From Sweltsa coloradensis (taxonomy: Eukaryota; Arthropoda; Insecta; Plecoptera; Chloroperlidae), in the NCBI GenBank assembly GCA_024449915.1, contig JAMZAV010000111.1:620001-684000 (forward strand): DNA of 64,000 bases. The letters run 5' to 3'. This document shows positions 9,894 to 21,139 of the stretch, in pieces. The position numbers were made by a program, and so were the translations under genes. The notes under the pieces are model-generated. The model had not been told where the DNA came from, did not search any database, and saw only the letters and a list, made by a program, of their open reading frames with translations. Numbering within the stretch: position 1 is the stretch's first letter; each line of letters starts with the position of its first letter.

Positions 9894-10080
9894 TCGGTAC
9901 GGTAAAGGTGAAGCCGTCGAATCAAGACGGCCGTGGCCCGTGAAGGGATAACCAATACCCCTCGAGGTTTCTTGGAGAATGAGAAGCGAGGTTGAAAGTG
10001 GAAGAGTTATCTAAGTTCTAACCAGACATGAGATGAAACCATGTTAGACTGAGTCTCGAACAGAAACCGTTAGAAAGTAG

Positions 10081-10732
10081 TGCTACCTACATTTATAAAG
10101 AATCGATAAACTTATATTTTTTCCTATGGTACTTTTTACTTTACTACTCAAGATCATACCTTTTCATTTCTTTAACTTAAATATAACTTAACTTTTTATT
10201 GGTTTTATTATGGGCTTAAAAGGCTGAATTGTTACATGAAAAAAATACTCATGCTGTTACTTACAGAATACTACATATTGTAAAATCTTGTTAGTAGTAT
10301 CAGTAGTTTAATGTAGTTTACCTGTCTTATGACGGGGCAGGTCGGCCAGTGTAGGCTTATGGACAGGTAGGCCTCGGAATTGAAGTGTTAGGCCTTTAGC
10401 AAACAATATTAAAATTAAACATTCATACGGAATAAATTAAGATATCAAATGTAATGCATAACTGCACTAAATCTTGTTGTGCATTTGCAAAAGTAGTATG
10501 AGTGTAAATAATGTATTCCTGCGCTGTATATTTGAGATTATAATGTTAAACATATTGCGTTCTGTATATTATTTTTTGTTATCTTGTAAAATGTGTTAAA
10601 TGTGAAGAATACTGACACACTGCTACCCAGAGTGATGGTATTGTGTGGTCGACCACGTTCTCCTAAACGAACTAAGAACAGGCTCACGCTACCTCTTCTG
10701 ACAACGATGTACATTTTTATACATTGATATCG
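10081..10732. other. AT-rich, no gene seen
   Basis: No repeat copy, splice-like exon or recognisable frame is seen. The 91-codon minus frame at 10538-10813 runs into the hAT MITE and is spurious. Confidence 0.35.
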
Positions 10733-11138
10733 GGGCAAATCAGTGGCGTAGGAACCGGGGGGGGTCAATGCCCCCCGCAAGGTTTGCACAGGGGGGAAGG
10801 TAGTGGGGGGCAAAACTAACGTGAGTTAAATATTAATCACAGAATTTCGTAGTTAATTTGCACATACACTTGTACAACTGAATATATTTGCCTGTATGCT
10901 TCGTCATTACATAAAAAAATAAGGTTGAAATGAACTAAAATGGTCCACTTCACGTTAATTTTTTTTAGTTTTTAAATCGCTGATTGTTGCTGTAAAACAT
11001 CGTTTACAGAGTCCGAGTGCATTTAAAACATGGTATGGTGATGTTTTTACCCCATCTGCCGTCCACAAAATCTGCTAATATATCTGCCCCCCCCCCCCTC
11101 CCCAACTTTCAAAACGTTCCTACGCGCCTGGGGCAAAT
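10733..11138. mobile_element. hAT-1 MITE with perfect 8-bp target duplication
   Basis: The element is 10741-11130, bounded by CAGTGGCGTAGGAAC and GTTCCTACGCGCCTG, and flanked on both sides by GGGCAAAT (10733-10740 and 11131-11138). An 8-bp duplication with CAGNG-type termini is diagnostic of hAT transposons. It has internal C/G runs and no transposase frame. Relatives lie at 28063-28478 and 41353-41708. Confidence 0.93.
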
Positions 11139-11865
11139 AACAGTTTTCCTGGACAAGGTTATCAAAGAAGAAAAACAATAATATGCTTTCTTAGAGAAAA
11201 CCAACGCGTATATTCTTTGTTCGTAAACCATCAGTTGAGAATGCTATAAATGAAAATATTATATTTCCTGTGTTCATAACGTACACAGCAACAGCTTGGA
11301 CCACCTGAATAACAAACTGTAAAACCTATTACAGCAGATTTTCACTTTCCGCGCCCTAAGGCTCTGATAACAAACATCAGAGCGTGGTTGACTCGCTGCC
11401 ACCAACAAAGCCAAACAAAGGTAATCAACCATCGTCAAAGTGGAGCTAGGCGGGGGGGAGTCCCGGCTGCAAGTCAGGTGGAGTCACAGAGTCGGTTCAC
11501 AGCCTTCTAAAGTAAACTACTCGCGATCAATCGACTCGATCTCACAGGGGCGGTGGAGTGGAGCCAGGTGCCTATAGCACACGCGGTCTATAGTTCCCGA
11601 CATGGACTCGACGGAGGCTCGGAGCTCAGCTGGGAGGAACGCAGAATAGTATGTTTCTCCATCTTCGTGTTGTAGCATGGAGAAGTAGCCTGCCAAGGTG
11701 AAAGGAAAATTGCTACAAATTGTTGGTTGAATGAAAGAGAAACGTGAAAAAAAAATACAATTTTGGACGGGACAATAGCTCCCTTTTGGCTATATGCAAA
11801 TTTTGGATCAATAAGTAAAGTTAAGTTCAATGTGCATTACTAATTTGAGCTTTTGTTTTGTCGTT
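11139..11865. other. mixed sequence, GC-richer centre, no gene recognised
   Basis: About 11340-11640 is GC-richer than its flanks, with G-rich runs and several CAGGTG sites but no convincing exon. It could be unique host DNA or an old repeat. Confidence 0.3.
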
Positions 11866-12054
11866 TAAACACCCTTTGTCTCCGCTACGAGTATAAGGGA
11901 ACATATTTTTCAGAAATAATGTTCGATGTGCGATTTTTTTGTCACATGGTACAATTAAAGAAGAGATTTCAACCAATGAAAGAAAAAGATGCACATTTAA
12001 CGTTATTTCAGAATATTTGTTTCTTTATACTCGTAGCAGAGACAAAGGTGTGTT
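11866..12054. mobile_element. fold-back MITE (near-complete palindrome)
   Basis: The left arm TTTAAACACCCTTTGTCTCC ... GCTACGAGTATAAGGGAACA is mirrored by the right arm ending CTTTATACTCGTAGCAGAGA ... AAGGTGTGTTTAAA. Pairing covers most of the ~190 bp, including the inner TTTCAGAAATAATGTT/AACGTTATTTCAGAA. Folded RNA or cruciform DNA would be a long hairpin. A 133-codon frame across it is therefore not a gene. Target duplication not clear. Confidence 0.85.
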
Positions 12055-12256
12055 TAAAAAATAAAAAAAATCACAGCTCAAAATTAAGTATTGTAATTAA
12101 AACTTTAGTTTTCTTATTGAACCAAAATTTCCGTATAATGGCCAAAGCTATTGTCGCGTTCAATTTTTTTTTATTCATATTCCTCTTTCGTTCAACCAAT
12201 TTTCAGCCATTTTCCTTTGAATTTCAAAATATCAGTAAGAATGCTATGGAATAGCC

Positions 12257-12902
12257 TTAAAGGGGTATTTAACCGCTAGACTCAAAAAATATATTTCATT
12301 CAGGCTAATTAGAAATGAATTTAGCAACTAACAAAAAAATTTGGGGCCACCGTGACCTCCCAAAAAATGGCCAAACATTTTATTTTTCGAGCTAGGTCCC
12401 ATCGGCAAAAATCTCCCATAAAAAATAATATGGGTACGATCTTTATGCCCCGTGACCTTGGAGGATTTTGATCAAAAAACTATTGGCCATTATTGACGTA
12501 CTCTACAGCCTTTTCTGTAAATTCTTTTTGTTTTGTAATTTGGTCAAGTAGTTCGGTCAAAATATGCTGATTACCAAGATGGGGTGTGATTTTGGAATGC
12601 ATATTTTTGCGTGTTTGAGGGTATATTTGGGCACAGTTTCAAGATACGATGTTATAAAGGGGAATTTTAGATTGGTACTATGCTCTAGTATCTATGTGGA
12701 CCAAAAACGAAGCAGGTTAAAGCCGATTTATGAAGTTTCCCAAACACCAATTTTCGCAAATTTCTGGATCAAAAAAATTCAAAAATTCGTGTTAAATCAC
12801 AGTTACAAGATATGATTTTTTAAACGGTCATTTAAGTGTAGTATTGTGCTCACGTGTGCTCACGTGGTGAAAAATAATTTTTGGGGTTTTTAGCCCCTTT
12901 AA
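12257..12902 (+). mobile_element. TTAA-1 MITE, copy 1
   Basis: TTAA at 12257-12260 then AGGGGTATTTAACC; the right end is AGCCCCT then TTAA at 12899-12902. Internal blocks (GGTCCCATCGGCAAAAATCT, CCCCGTGACCTTGGAGGAT, ATGCTGATTACCAAGATGGG, TGGAATGCATATTTTTGCG) recur at 21920-22558 and 30223-30854. About 640 bp, no coding capacity. TTAA targets suggest piggyBac-like mobilisation, but the AGGGG terminus is not the usual CCC start, so the superfamily is uncertain. Confidence 0.85.
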
Positions 12903-13418
12903 TTTAATCATCACCTTCTTCATTCCTTTGCTCCCTACGTCCATGTCTGGAATCTATAATGAGTGTTCTGTCCCTCAATCACTCTAAAGTAAGATATTCG
13001 CAATGATTCACTTTAACGAGAGTTTTTCTCGCTCATTGCTAAAGAAATAGACTTAGCTTTTGTGTTTTGAAACAAATAATAAATAAATATCACTTTACTT
13101 TTCCACTCAATTGCTAATGTCTAGAGGAGACATATTAAACATCTCATGGTACGTATTAGATTTTGAACAAATAACAAACAAATATTTCGTTACTTTTCCC
13201 CTTAATTGCTAAATGAGATATTATATTATATAGACACATCACGATAATTTTTTCTTATTTACAACAGTATTTTTCCCATGACGAAACATACTGTTTCTTG
13301 TTCAGTCACTGTTTGCATAGGAAACCACGTAACGCAAAAGCAATGTAGCCCATGCTTATATTGTTGTATGAATCAGTTTTTGTATTAACGTAAGCCTACT
13401 GAAACGTTGATGACATCC
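12903..13418. other. AT-rich, no gene seen
   Basis: Contains a loose duplication of AACAAATAA..AATAT.. ACTTTTCC..CTTAATTGCTAA text (about 13070-13110 and 13165-13210). No exon-like structure before the branch-point-like CTAAC at 13419. Confidence 0.35.
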
Positions 13419-13519
13419 CTAACTTTGTACTTCTTTTTCTTTCACAGGTGAGTTGTTGTGGTTGTATTGACGACATCACCCTCCCATTTCGCTTCTTCGG
13501 GTTCCAAACTGGCCGTAGT
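13419..13519 (+). promoter_or_regulatory. recursive-splice-like ratchet point with cryptic exon
   Basis: Branch-point-like CTAAC (13419-13423), then the pyrimidine tract TTCTTTTTCTTTCACAG with AG at 13446-13447, joined with no gap to the donor-like GTGAGT at 13448. This 3'ss|5'ss join is the known consensus of recursive splicing in long insect introns. Downstream, 72 nt (13448-13519) are open in one frame only (VSCCGCIDDITLPFRFFGFQ...) and end at a second donor GTAAGT (13520-13525), the layout of an RS-exon. The alternative is an ordinary 72-nt internal exon of an unknown gene. Not within a recognised repeat. Confidence 0.55.
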
Positions 13520-13525
13520 GTAAGT

Positions 13526-15360
13526 AGCAATTCACAACATTGCATGTACTAGATCTGAAAAAATATGTTAGGGCACAGTCAACACTTGACTACATCAATG
13601 AAACAATTTAAGTGAAATAAAAGACAATTCACAATTTGTCTAGGACAACGTCCTCAAACTAAAACATTGAAAAGTTATTGGAATTAAAGTCGTAAACTGG
13701 TTTGACTAGGAAATTTTAACTTTTTAATTGTTTCCCTGTTATTGACTTTTAATCTTTTATAAATTGGCAATGTTTAAGTTTGTTTATGTTCTAGACATTA
13801 GACAACTGTAGCTTTCTTATTCTTGATTCCAATTCAATGGTTTTATTGTTGAATCAGAGTATTGCTAGTAGCCTGCTGCAAATAATTTGTGTTTATTTAT
13901 CAAACATGATTGATGATGATGACTTACACACATAACTATCAATTAAGCCTCCATTGGCGGATTATTGTACAATTTAACCCTGGTTTAAGTGGAGTTATAG
14001 GTAAAAACTGTATTCCCGAACAACTAAGAGCGGTTGATTTCCAAGGATACAGAACAAACAAACAAACATTGTCACCTCTTGGTGAATGGTGATTGGTTCG
14101 AGCTAGCACGGGGTAGAGTGTTGCGGGCTACTGTTCCGAATTTCCATTGTCTTTTTCCCATGGCAAATTCTACCCCGGGTCTATTTCGGGCCAGCAATTT
14201 TTAAAGGAACAAAAAACAAAAATTTCCTTTTCCTTCTCTCACATAGCACATGTCTTTTTTTAAACGTACAACTACTATTGATCTACTACATTTTTCTTAT
14301 TTGTATATTATTTTGGTAAATTAAAACGCGCGCCACTAGCTCGAGTCCCTTTAAATGTCTGATGAAAACCTTAACCATTTATAAAAGTAAATGTCTATGT
14401 TTCTCACAAGTAAGAACTAAAATTACATCGCCACAAAGTGAAGTATTTTGCGCGCGACTGATGTTCGTGATCATTACTATTAACTCTAGGAACATTCAGT
14501 AACAAGTAGATGAAAAACATAATTGACGTTCGCTTTGACAGTGATGTTGTTAAAGCATTACAAGATAAGAAACGCCCTTACCTGCATAAGAAACAGACGA
14601 TACAATGGAAGAGTTTGCAACAAAAAATTACAATTCCAACTTAATCAACATTTGAAGATTTTGAAGTGTTTTATTGACATTTCAACCGAAAAAGTGTGTT
14701 TTATCTTTAATCGAACAATGTAGCTAACAATGTAGGTTTATACCAAAAAATACATGGTTTCTCTCATAAGACGCCCAAGGCTATCAGAAAATGCTTCGCA
14801 AAAGATTTTTAGTATTTCTGAAACTCTCCTATACTATCTATACTATTTTGGATATGAAATGAAATTTTGCACACAATAAAGGGTGGGGATTCTTATTTAA
14901 AGATATCATGTTCTTTTCAAAGACTACGATGGAAGCGTCATAAAGCACCTGTGTATGGTGATAAAAACCCTGTAAACTACCTTGATCAATCATGAAGATA
15001 CACAAACATCGCCCCGATATCCAGCACATCGCATCACTCATGGCAAAGCACTTCAGCGAGTAAATAGGTTACGTATCGACTACTAAAAGGAAGTGCTCCG
15101 AGCTCTTTGGAGTTATCGGATACCTTGGCACGGTCTTCTTGTAACTTCTACACGAGTTAGGGGGGATGCGATGATCTGTGATGTGCGAGTCAGTTCAGGT
15201 TAGTTGAATTACTGAACGCTTGGAGAAGAAGGAATCAATTTAACCCAGAGAGACAACATTCTGGAACGCTGGTGAATTGGGCAAGAGAAGATACGAAGAT
15301 AAAAGAAAAGAAAATAAGTTTATTTTAAATCTCTTGTTCCCTCTTTCCCTGACACTCCCG
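13526..15360. other. mostly unique AT-rich DNA; no gene recognised
   Basis: Contains a decayed R345-like fragment around 14101-14190 (GGGGTAGAGTG ... TACCCCGGGTCTATTTCGGG). Otherwise no recognisable repeat or exon. ORFs at 13910, 14523 and 14838(-) have no domain or splice support. Confidence 0.35.
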
Positions 15361-17095
15361 TCTGGACCCGGGGGTAAATTTGGCCTAGAGCATGGCTATG
15401 CAAATTGTACAAGGCGATTCAAGAGAAAATGTGCATCTCGCATACATCAGCTATAGTAAGAGGGGAGGATATACACCCCGAAACCAGAGGCGAGCTCTGG
15501 TCGGAGGGGACCTCACCCCCTTCCTTTGACGACCTCCCCGACGACGTTAATGATAACACGAACGATGATAAAGACGATGACTACCACGACGTGAGAACCC
15601 CCCTTTCCTCCCCTTACCCGTGGCTGGTTCTGACCAGCACGGGACTTTCCTCTCCATATCCCATAGGTTTGTGTGTCGAATTGTGACCTAACGGTTGACG
15701 CACCCCGTCTGGGTTCGGGGTTAGAATGGCCCAGAGCATGGCTCTGCTAATCGTAACATCGATTCAAGAGAAAAAATCCACCTCGCAAACATCAACTAGG
15801 AAAAGCAGAGTTATATAACTACCAGAAACTACAAGCGAGCTCTGGCAATCGTCGTCGAGGACACCTTCCCTTTCCTTAACGACCTCCCCGACGACGATGG
15901 CAATACCACAACTAGTTAATGACGATGACAAAAACGATGACGACCGCGACGTGAGAACCCCCCTTTCCTCCCCCTACCCGTGGCTGGTTCTGACCAGCAT
16001 GGGTTCTTCTACCCATATCCCCTAGGCTTAGAGTGGTGCATTATGACCTAACGGTTGACGCGTCCTAATCCAAATAAACCAAAAAACCCTTGACGAACTC
16101 CCTGACGATGACGACGACGACTATGCACCACGAACGATGACAAAGACGATGACGACCGCGACGTGAGAACCCCCTTTCCTCCCCCTACCCATGGCTGGTT
16201 CTGACTAGCATATAGGCCTAAGCCCTTCCTCTCCATATCCCTTAGGCTTGAGTGGCGCATTATGACCTAACGGTTGACGCGCCTTTAAACTTATTGAATC
16301 GAAATCTACTCCCCTGCCTGCCCATGCTCACAGTGTTGAATGTTGTCCTGTCAGTCTATAATCTGCCACTGTAGCGCTCTAGCGCTAGTGTACAGTGTAC
16401 ACCCCTGAGCGCCAAGTTATGTTGTTAATTCATTTACCCCCTTGTGCTATCAAATATAATTGCTATGTACATTGGTTTCATTTGGTCGAGTTCTCTCCGA
16501 AAACTAGAGGTAAGCTCTGGCAGTCGTCGTCGGGGACCCATCCACCTCCCGTCACGTCCTCCCCGTCGACGACGACCTTGACAATACGAACGATTAGAAA
16601 GACGACGACGACGACGTAAGAACAGCTCCCGTCTGGGCCCGGGATAGAATTGGCCCAGAGCATGGCTCTGCTAATCGTAAAAGGCGATTCAAGAGAAAAA
16701 GTCCACCTCGCAAACATCAGCTAGTATGAAGGGTAGTATTTTACTCCCCGAAAATAGAGGCGAGCTCTGGCAATCGTCGTCAAGGACCTAGCCCCCTTCC
16801 CTTGACGACCCCTCGACGACGATGACGACAATGACACCACGAACGATGACGAAGACAATGACGACCGCGACGTGAGAACCCCCTTTTCCTCCCCTTACCC
16901 GTGGCTGGTTCTGACCAGCATGGGCGCTCCCTCCCCCCTCCTAGGTTAGAGTGGTGCATTATGACCTAACGGTTGACGCGTCCTTAATCCTAATAAACAA
17001 AAAAATCTACCCGTCCCCTACCCGTTGCTGGATCCTCCCTACATTCCCTAGACTAGAGTGGTCTAACGGTTGACGCGCCCTTAATCCAAATTAAA
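15361..17095 (+). repeat. tandem array of R345 elements (full and truncated units)
   Basis: Units: 15361-15706 and 15707-16065 complete; about 16085-16290 5'-truncated; about 16488-16620 middle only; 16627-16985 complete; about 17005-17090 3' end only. Each full unit has GTCTGG.CCCGGG, CATGGCTCTGCTAATCG, GAGGCGAGCTCTGGC, a GAC/GTC-rich core with self-complementary GTCGTCGGGGA/TCCCCGACGAC, GACGTGAGAACCCC, the short palindrome GCTGGTTCTGACCAGC and the end TGACCTAACGGTTGACGCG. Where units abut (about 15683-15723) the A-box-like end and B-box-like start lie about 30 bp apart, like a tRNA head. Confidence 0.9.
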
Positions 17096-17171
17096 AACAC
17101 GCAATACAAATCTATTTATTTTCAACCCTCTCTCCGCCCAGACGCTCTATTCAGACCATCAGCGCGCTATT

Positions 17172-18128
17172 TGGATGAGCGTAGCGAGCGAAGCGAAGAT
17201 TCCATTCTACTACACTGGAGAAAAAAATCCGGAATGTTTTTTTTTCTTTCTTTTTTTTCTTTTTTTTTGTATTTTTGTGTGTCTGTGAACACGATTCCGG
17301 CTAAACCGATACTCCGATTGCGATGAAATTTTATGGAGACCTTCGAAATCTCAATTTTACGATATTTTCGGAAAAACCGATCAAAAAATTATTTTTCTTG
17401 AAAATTGCAATTTTACGATATTTTCGTTTTCTTTTTTGTTTTTATTTTTGAGCGTTTTTTAACACGATTCCAGCTAAACCGATACTCCAATTACAATGAA
17501 ATTTTCTGGAGACCTTTGAAATCTTTGAACTTCGAACTGCCACCTTTTTGAGCGCAATCGAAAAATTATTTCTCATGTAAATCGCAATTTTACGATTTTC
17601 TTTCGTTTTTTCTTGGTTTTTCCGTTTGTATTTTTGTGTGTTTGTTAACACGATTCCGGCTAAAACCGATACTCCAATTGCGATGATATTTTCTGGAGAC
17701 CTTCGAAATCTTTGAACTTAGACCTGCCACGTTTTTGGGTACAATCGAAGAAATATTTCTCATGAATATCGTACTTTTACGATTTTTTTTCGATTTTTTG
17801 TGCGATATTTTCGTGACATTTGGGCCGATTCTGACCAAACGGGTGGGGCTACAACGTTCATATTTCACATGGACATTAAAGTAATGGTGATGTATTGCTT
17901 TTTGAAAGAAAAAGTTGAAAAAAATAGCCAGAATCCATAGAAAAAAAGGTTTTAATATGAGTTTTTTCGAGGTTTATAATAACAATTAACAAGTAACAAT
18001 AGAAACATGACAACAATCACCTACAATGCATTCACAAAGCACTTGCAAAGGAAAAGTGGTCCCACGCAAACTAAAAACTTACAAAAACGCTCATCCATCA
18101 ACGCGGCGGGACTTTAGCGTTTTCCTAG
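17172..18128 (+). mobile_element. helitron-like element, copy 3
   Basis: Starts TTGGATGAGCGTAGCGAGCG with the short GTAGCGAGC/GAAGC satellite, has repeated blocks ACACGATTCCGGCTAAAC and TGAAATTTTCTGGAGACC, and ends GCTCATCCATCAACGCGGCG ... TTTAGCGTTTTCCTAG, followed by T. Several internal blocks repeat two or three times, so length differences in the family come from internal repeat number. No coding sequence. Confidence 0.88.
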
Positions 18129-18210
18129 TTAGTTCTAATGGCGCCGCTAAGTGTGGGGCTGCCTGAAGGACGCACCAACAACACTCCACTTTAACAACCC
18201 GCGGTGTAGA

Positions 18211-18612
18211 GTCCTTATGTTCACGCGACACGGGCACCCAACACACCGCTGCCTAATGACGGGGAACCTCCAGTTAGAAGGCTGTGCGTTGACCGAGTGG
18301 CAAGGATGGAGTCCTTATGTTCACGCGACACGGGCACCCAACACACCGCTGCCTAATGGACGCGCAACCTCCAGCCGAGACGGCAGTGCGTTGACCGAGT
18401 GGCAAGGATGGAGTCCTTTTGTTCACGCGACACGGGCACCAACACACCGCTGCCTAATGACGGGGAACCTCCTGCAGTTAGAAGGGCTGTGCGTTGACCG
18501 AGTGGCAAGGATGGAGTCCTATGTTCACGCGACACGGGCACCCAACACACCGCTGCCTAATGACGGGGAACCTCCAGTTAGAAGGCTGTGCGTTGACCGA
18601 GTGCAAGGATCG
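18211..18612 (+). repeat. GC-rich ~100-bp minisatellite, 4 copies
   Basis: Unit starts at 18211, 18311, 18413 and 18516: GTCCT..ATGTTCACGCGACA, CGGGCACCCAACACACCGCT, GCCTAATGACGGGGAACCTC, GTGCGTTGACCGAGTGGCAA. Copies differ by 1-4 base indels, so a 203-codon open frame across them changes reading frame from unit to unit and is not a protein. Confidence 0.93.
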
Positions 18613-18960
18613 GTGGAAACCAAGGTGGACACTGGTCACGCGATGTTGTGTAGTTTTAGTTGCATATCCACCAAGGGAAATCTTGCTTTTCTATTCCTTA
18701 CTGAGGGTGTGTTCCGAAACGAGCTTCTGCGTTTTGGACAAAGCACTAATATGGCGGACTGAAGTCCAAGAAAGCGCTTTGTGTTTCGGAATGGGGAATC
18801 GTATGGAAAATGGCTAAATCCAAAACTGTATACATAGTTTCAAGGTGAAAACCGTTCACATTTTAGAGTGATGTTAGTGATGTTAGTTAGAAACGCGTGC
18901 AGCCTCCAGCGTCCCAAGTGCGCTTTGGAATTTAAAAAAATTAATAAATAAATTCGTTTT
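18613..18960. other. no gene seen
   Basis: Short mixed stretch between the minisatellite and a SINE-C copy. Contains GATGTTAGTGATGTTAGTTA simple repetition. Nothing recognisable. Confidence 0.3.
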
Positions 18961-19341
18961 TAGAGTCTACTCACTCAGTCATATATCTAATTTCCAGTGG
19001 AGGACAGTAAACCAAAGCGACCAAGCCAACCCCGTAGACCCCGACGCAATCGACGAGTGAGCGATAACCATTTCTATATAGGAAATATAGCAATCAGTGG
19101 TATGGACAGTGCGAACACCCGCGGATCAACGCCAGAATCAACAAGGCCGATTCAAAACAACTTTAAATTCATTATGTGCCTCGTTACTAGGACGGCTCCA
19201 AAGTCACCGTTTACAAATTCCTAAGACAAGAACTGATGAACTTAGTCCAAATCAGAAGTTAATCTTCTGCCTTAATTGGGAATCGAACCCTGGACCTTCT
19301 GCATTGGAAGCAGAGACGCTAACCACAAGACCAACGAGCCA
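18961..19341 (-). repeat. SINE-C, most complete copy (minus)
   Basis: On the minus strand the head reads TGGCTCGTTGGTCTTGTGGT, a perfect 5-bp anticodon-type stem TCTGC/GCAGA with a 7-base loop, then B box GGGTTCGATTCCC. The family body and the tail TGACTGAGTGAGTAGACTCT follow. The acceptor ends do not pair, so it is a SINE head, not a tRNA gene. This copy shows that the family is tRNA-derived. Confidence 0.9.
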
Positions 19342-19834
19342 CACAAATACATATTGAGAGAGTTTAAATGTGAGTTTATGTAACTCAGGCAGTCGCGAAA
19401 ACAAGGAGTATTGGCAGCCGGCAGGAATTAGGTTTACGTACTAACTGATGTGATCCTTCACCGACCAATAGGAAACTTGGGAAACCTAACCTCAAACCTG
19501 ACCACACGTTACCAGCACAAAATGGCGCCAATCAGTCTTGTCACATAACCTGTCCAGATTGGTTTAATCGCCATGTAAGGAATACGCATTGATAGAGATG
19601 TGCAAAAATGGTGAGAACGAAATTCGCGAATTTTTTTTAAGTTGCAATAATTCCTTCGAATTCAGTTTGTACATGAATCACCTGAATTGTGATTGAATGG
19701 TACCAATTTCCAATTCGTGAATTTTCGCGATATTTTAGTTGATACCGTGAACTAGTGGCGAAATTAGCAATTATGTCTTAAATCGCAAATTAGGTCACGA
19801 AATTTCAAACCAAAATTTTTTTTTTCAAAGTTTT
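19342..19834. other. AT-rich, no gene seen
   Basis: Includes a stretch of internally similar ACGAAATTCGCGAATTTT, GTGAATTTTCGCGATATTTT and GTCACGAAATTTC segments (about 19618-19806) suggesting a decayed simple repeat. No exon recognised. Confidence 0.3.
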
Positions 19835-19975
19835 GGTGGAGGTGCCGGGTCATAAAGAGCAATTGTGAGATCGTAATAATCGGTTGTACGCGAGTAAGCT
19901 CAAAATACTTCATATCAAAATATTGACATTACCAAATAAATGCAAAATTTCGTAATTTTGCTGGAGGTGCCGGGT
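19835..19975 (+). repeat. two GGTGGAGGTGCCGGG motifs
   Basis: GGTGGAGGTGCCGGGT at 19835-19850 and GCTGGAGGTGCCGGGT at 19960-19975. The same core recurs at 23820, 24971, 32237 (plus) and 44090, 44112, 52203 (minus). The sequence between and around the two motifs is AT-rich and shows no terminal repeats. Confidence 0.7.
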
Positions 19976-21139
19976 AGTCGAAATTAATCAGGTGGTAAAA
20001 ACTGTCGGAAACTTAGAAAACTGAAGGCTGAAATTGAGCTTAAAATTAAAACTGATTCTTTTTCTTTTAAATTAATCATAAATTGTCCTGGAATTTGTGA
20101 TACCTATAATTTATTTTTTAAAGTTGTGCATTATCAAACTGTTTATTTGGTAAATAACGAAAAGTCGATTTTTTTTATTTTTAAGACGCGAATTTTCAAA
20201 CTAAAAAAAAACATTTTTGCACATTTCTACACATTGGCCATCTTTTGCAGACAGCAGGAAACGACTTGTCGACGCTTTCATCTGTATGTTTTTATTCAGA
20301 AGAGTTTCAAATATAGCAAATATCTGGGGTGAAACAACAAACACGTAATAACATACACAATACACAAACAATAATAACAAATGAATATAAAAAATTAAAA
20401 TGTTATAATGAAATGTAAACTATGTATATATTTATCTTGGTGTTAATAAACATTGAAGATTGAACTAGTAGATTGTATGTCCTTTTGCGATAATATGCCA
20501 AAAAAGTAACAAATAGAAATAAAAAGGAATTGGATGAAACTCTGCTTATTTCATATCACACTGTTAATTAAGAAACATTTCAAAATAAACAATCTATTCG
20601 TCTCCGAACGGTTGATATGTTTGTTCTGTGAATGTTAGCTGGCAGACATCAGAAGTCCAAGGTATATTTGAAGCGTACTCGGAATTGCGAACACGAAACT
20701 CTCTTCGTTAGCAATTATAATACCCCCCTCCCTCCTTTGATAAACGATCTCCACTTCAATTGAGAGAATGGCTTAAGTTAATATTTAATTTACTCTCCAC
20801 TCTGCTGCGTAAGTTGGCAACACCTCCCTAGGCACCGTCGCTCCGGGTATACCAACGTTATGACAAGTGAAATGTTTGACTTTGTGAATAAACAGATCGC
20901 GAAGTCAAACTCACTGCACACTTGATTTCGAGACCATTTTCTATGTGCTCTCATGGGCGCTGACATTTTGTTTGCCCCAAGGCCCAGTTCCCACAACTTT
21001 GGTTTAGTCTTAAGAAATTGTTTTTATTATAAGTAATCCGATATCCTGATTGGTTGGTAATGTTTAAGTGGTCTGTCATAATGAAGTTACTCCTTTTGAT
21101 TGGTCGTCGTAATGATTCTTGACATCTGATTGGTCTGTC
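19976..21139. other. AT-rich, no gene recognised
   Basis: About 20120-20475 ends with an AATAAACATTGAAGATTGAA-like stretch reminiscent of a LINE 3' end. Three TGATTGGT sites (inverted CCAAT boxes) lie at about 21046, 21096 and 21127. No coding exon recognised. Confidence 0.3.

Noticed and set aside
11853..12254. 133-codon open frame
   Set aside because: Most of it is a fold-back MITE palindrome; the rest is AT-rich with no domain.
14570..14600. Ratchet-like site on the minus strand (GTTTCTTATGCAG|GTAAGG)
   Set aside because: Weak, interrupted pyrimidine tract, non-consensus donor, and opposite strand to the two better sites.
15405..15686. Acidic 93-codon open frame (DDVNDNTNDD...)
   Set aside because: Product of the GAC-rich core of the R345 repeat; not preserved in frame in other units.
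18151..18762. 203-codon open frame, the longest in the window
   Set aside because: It runs through the 100-bp minisatellite. Indels shift the frame between units, so the same DNA is read in different frames; no domain or start context.
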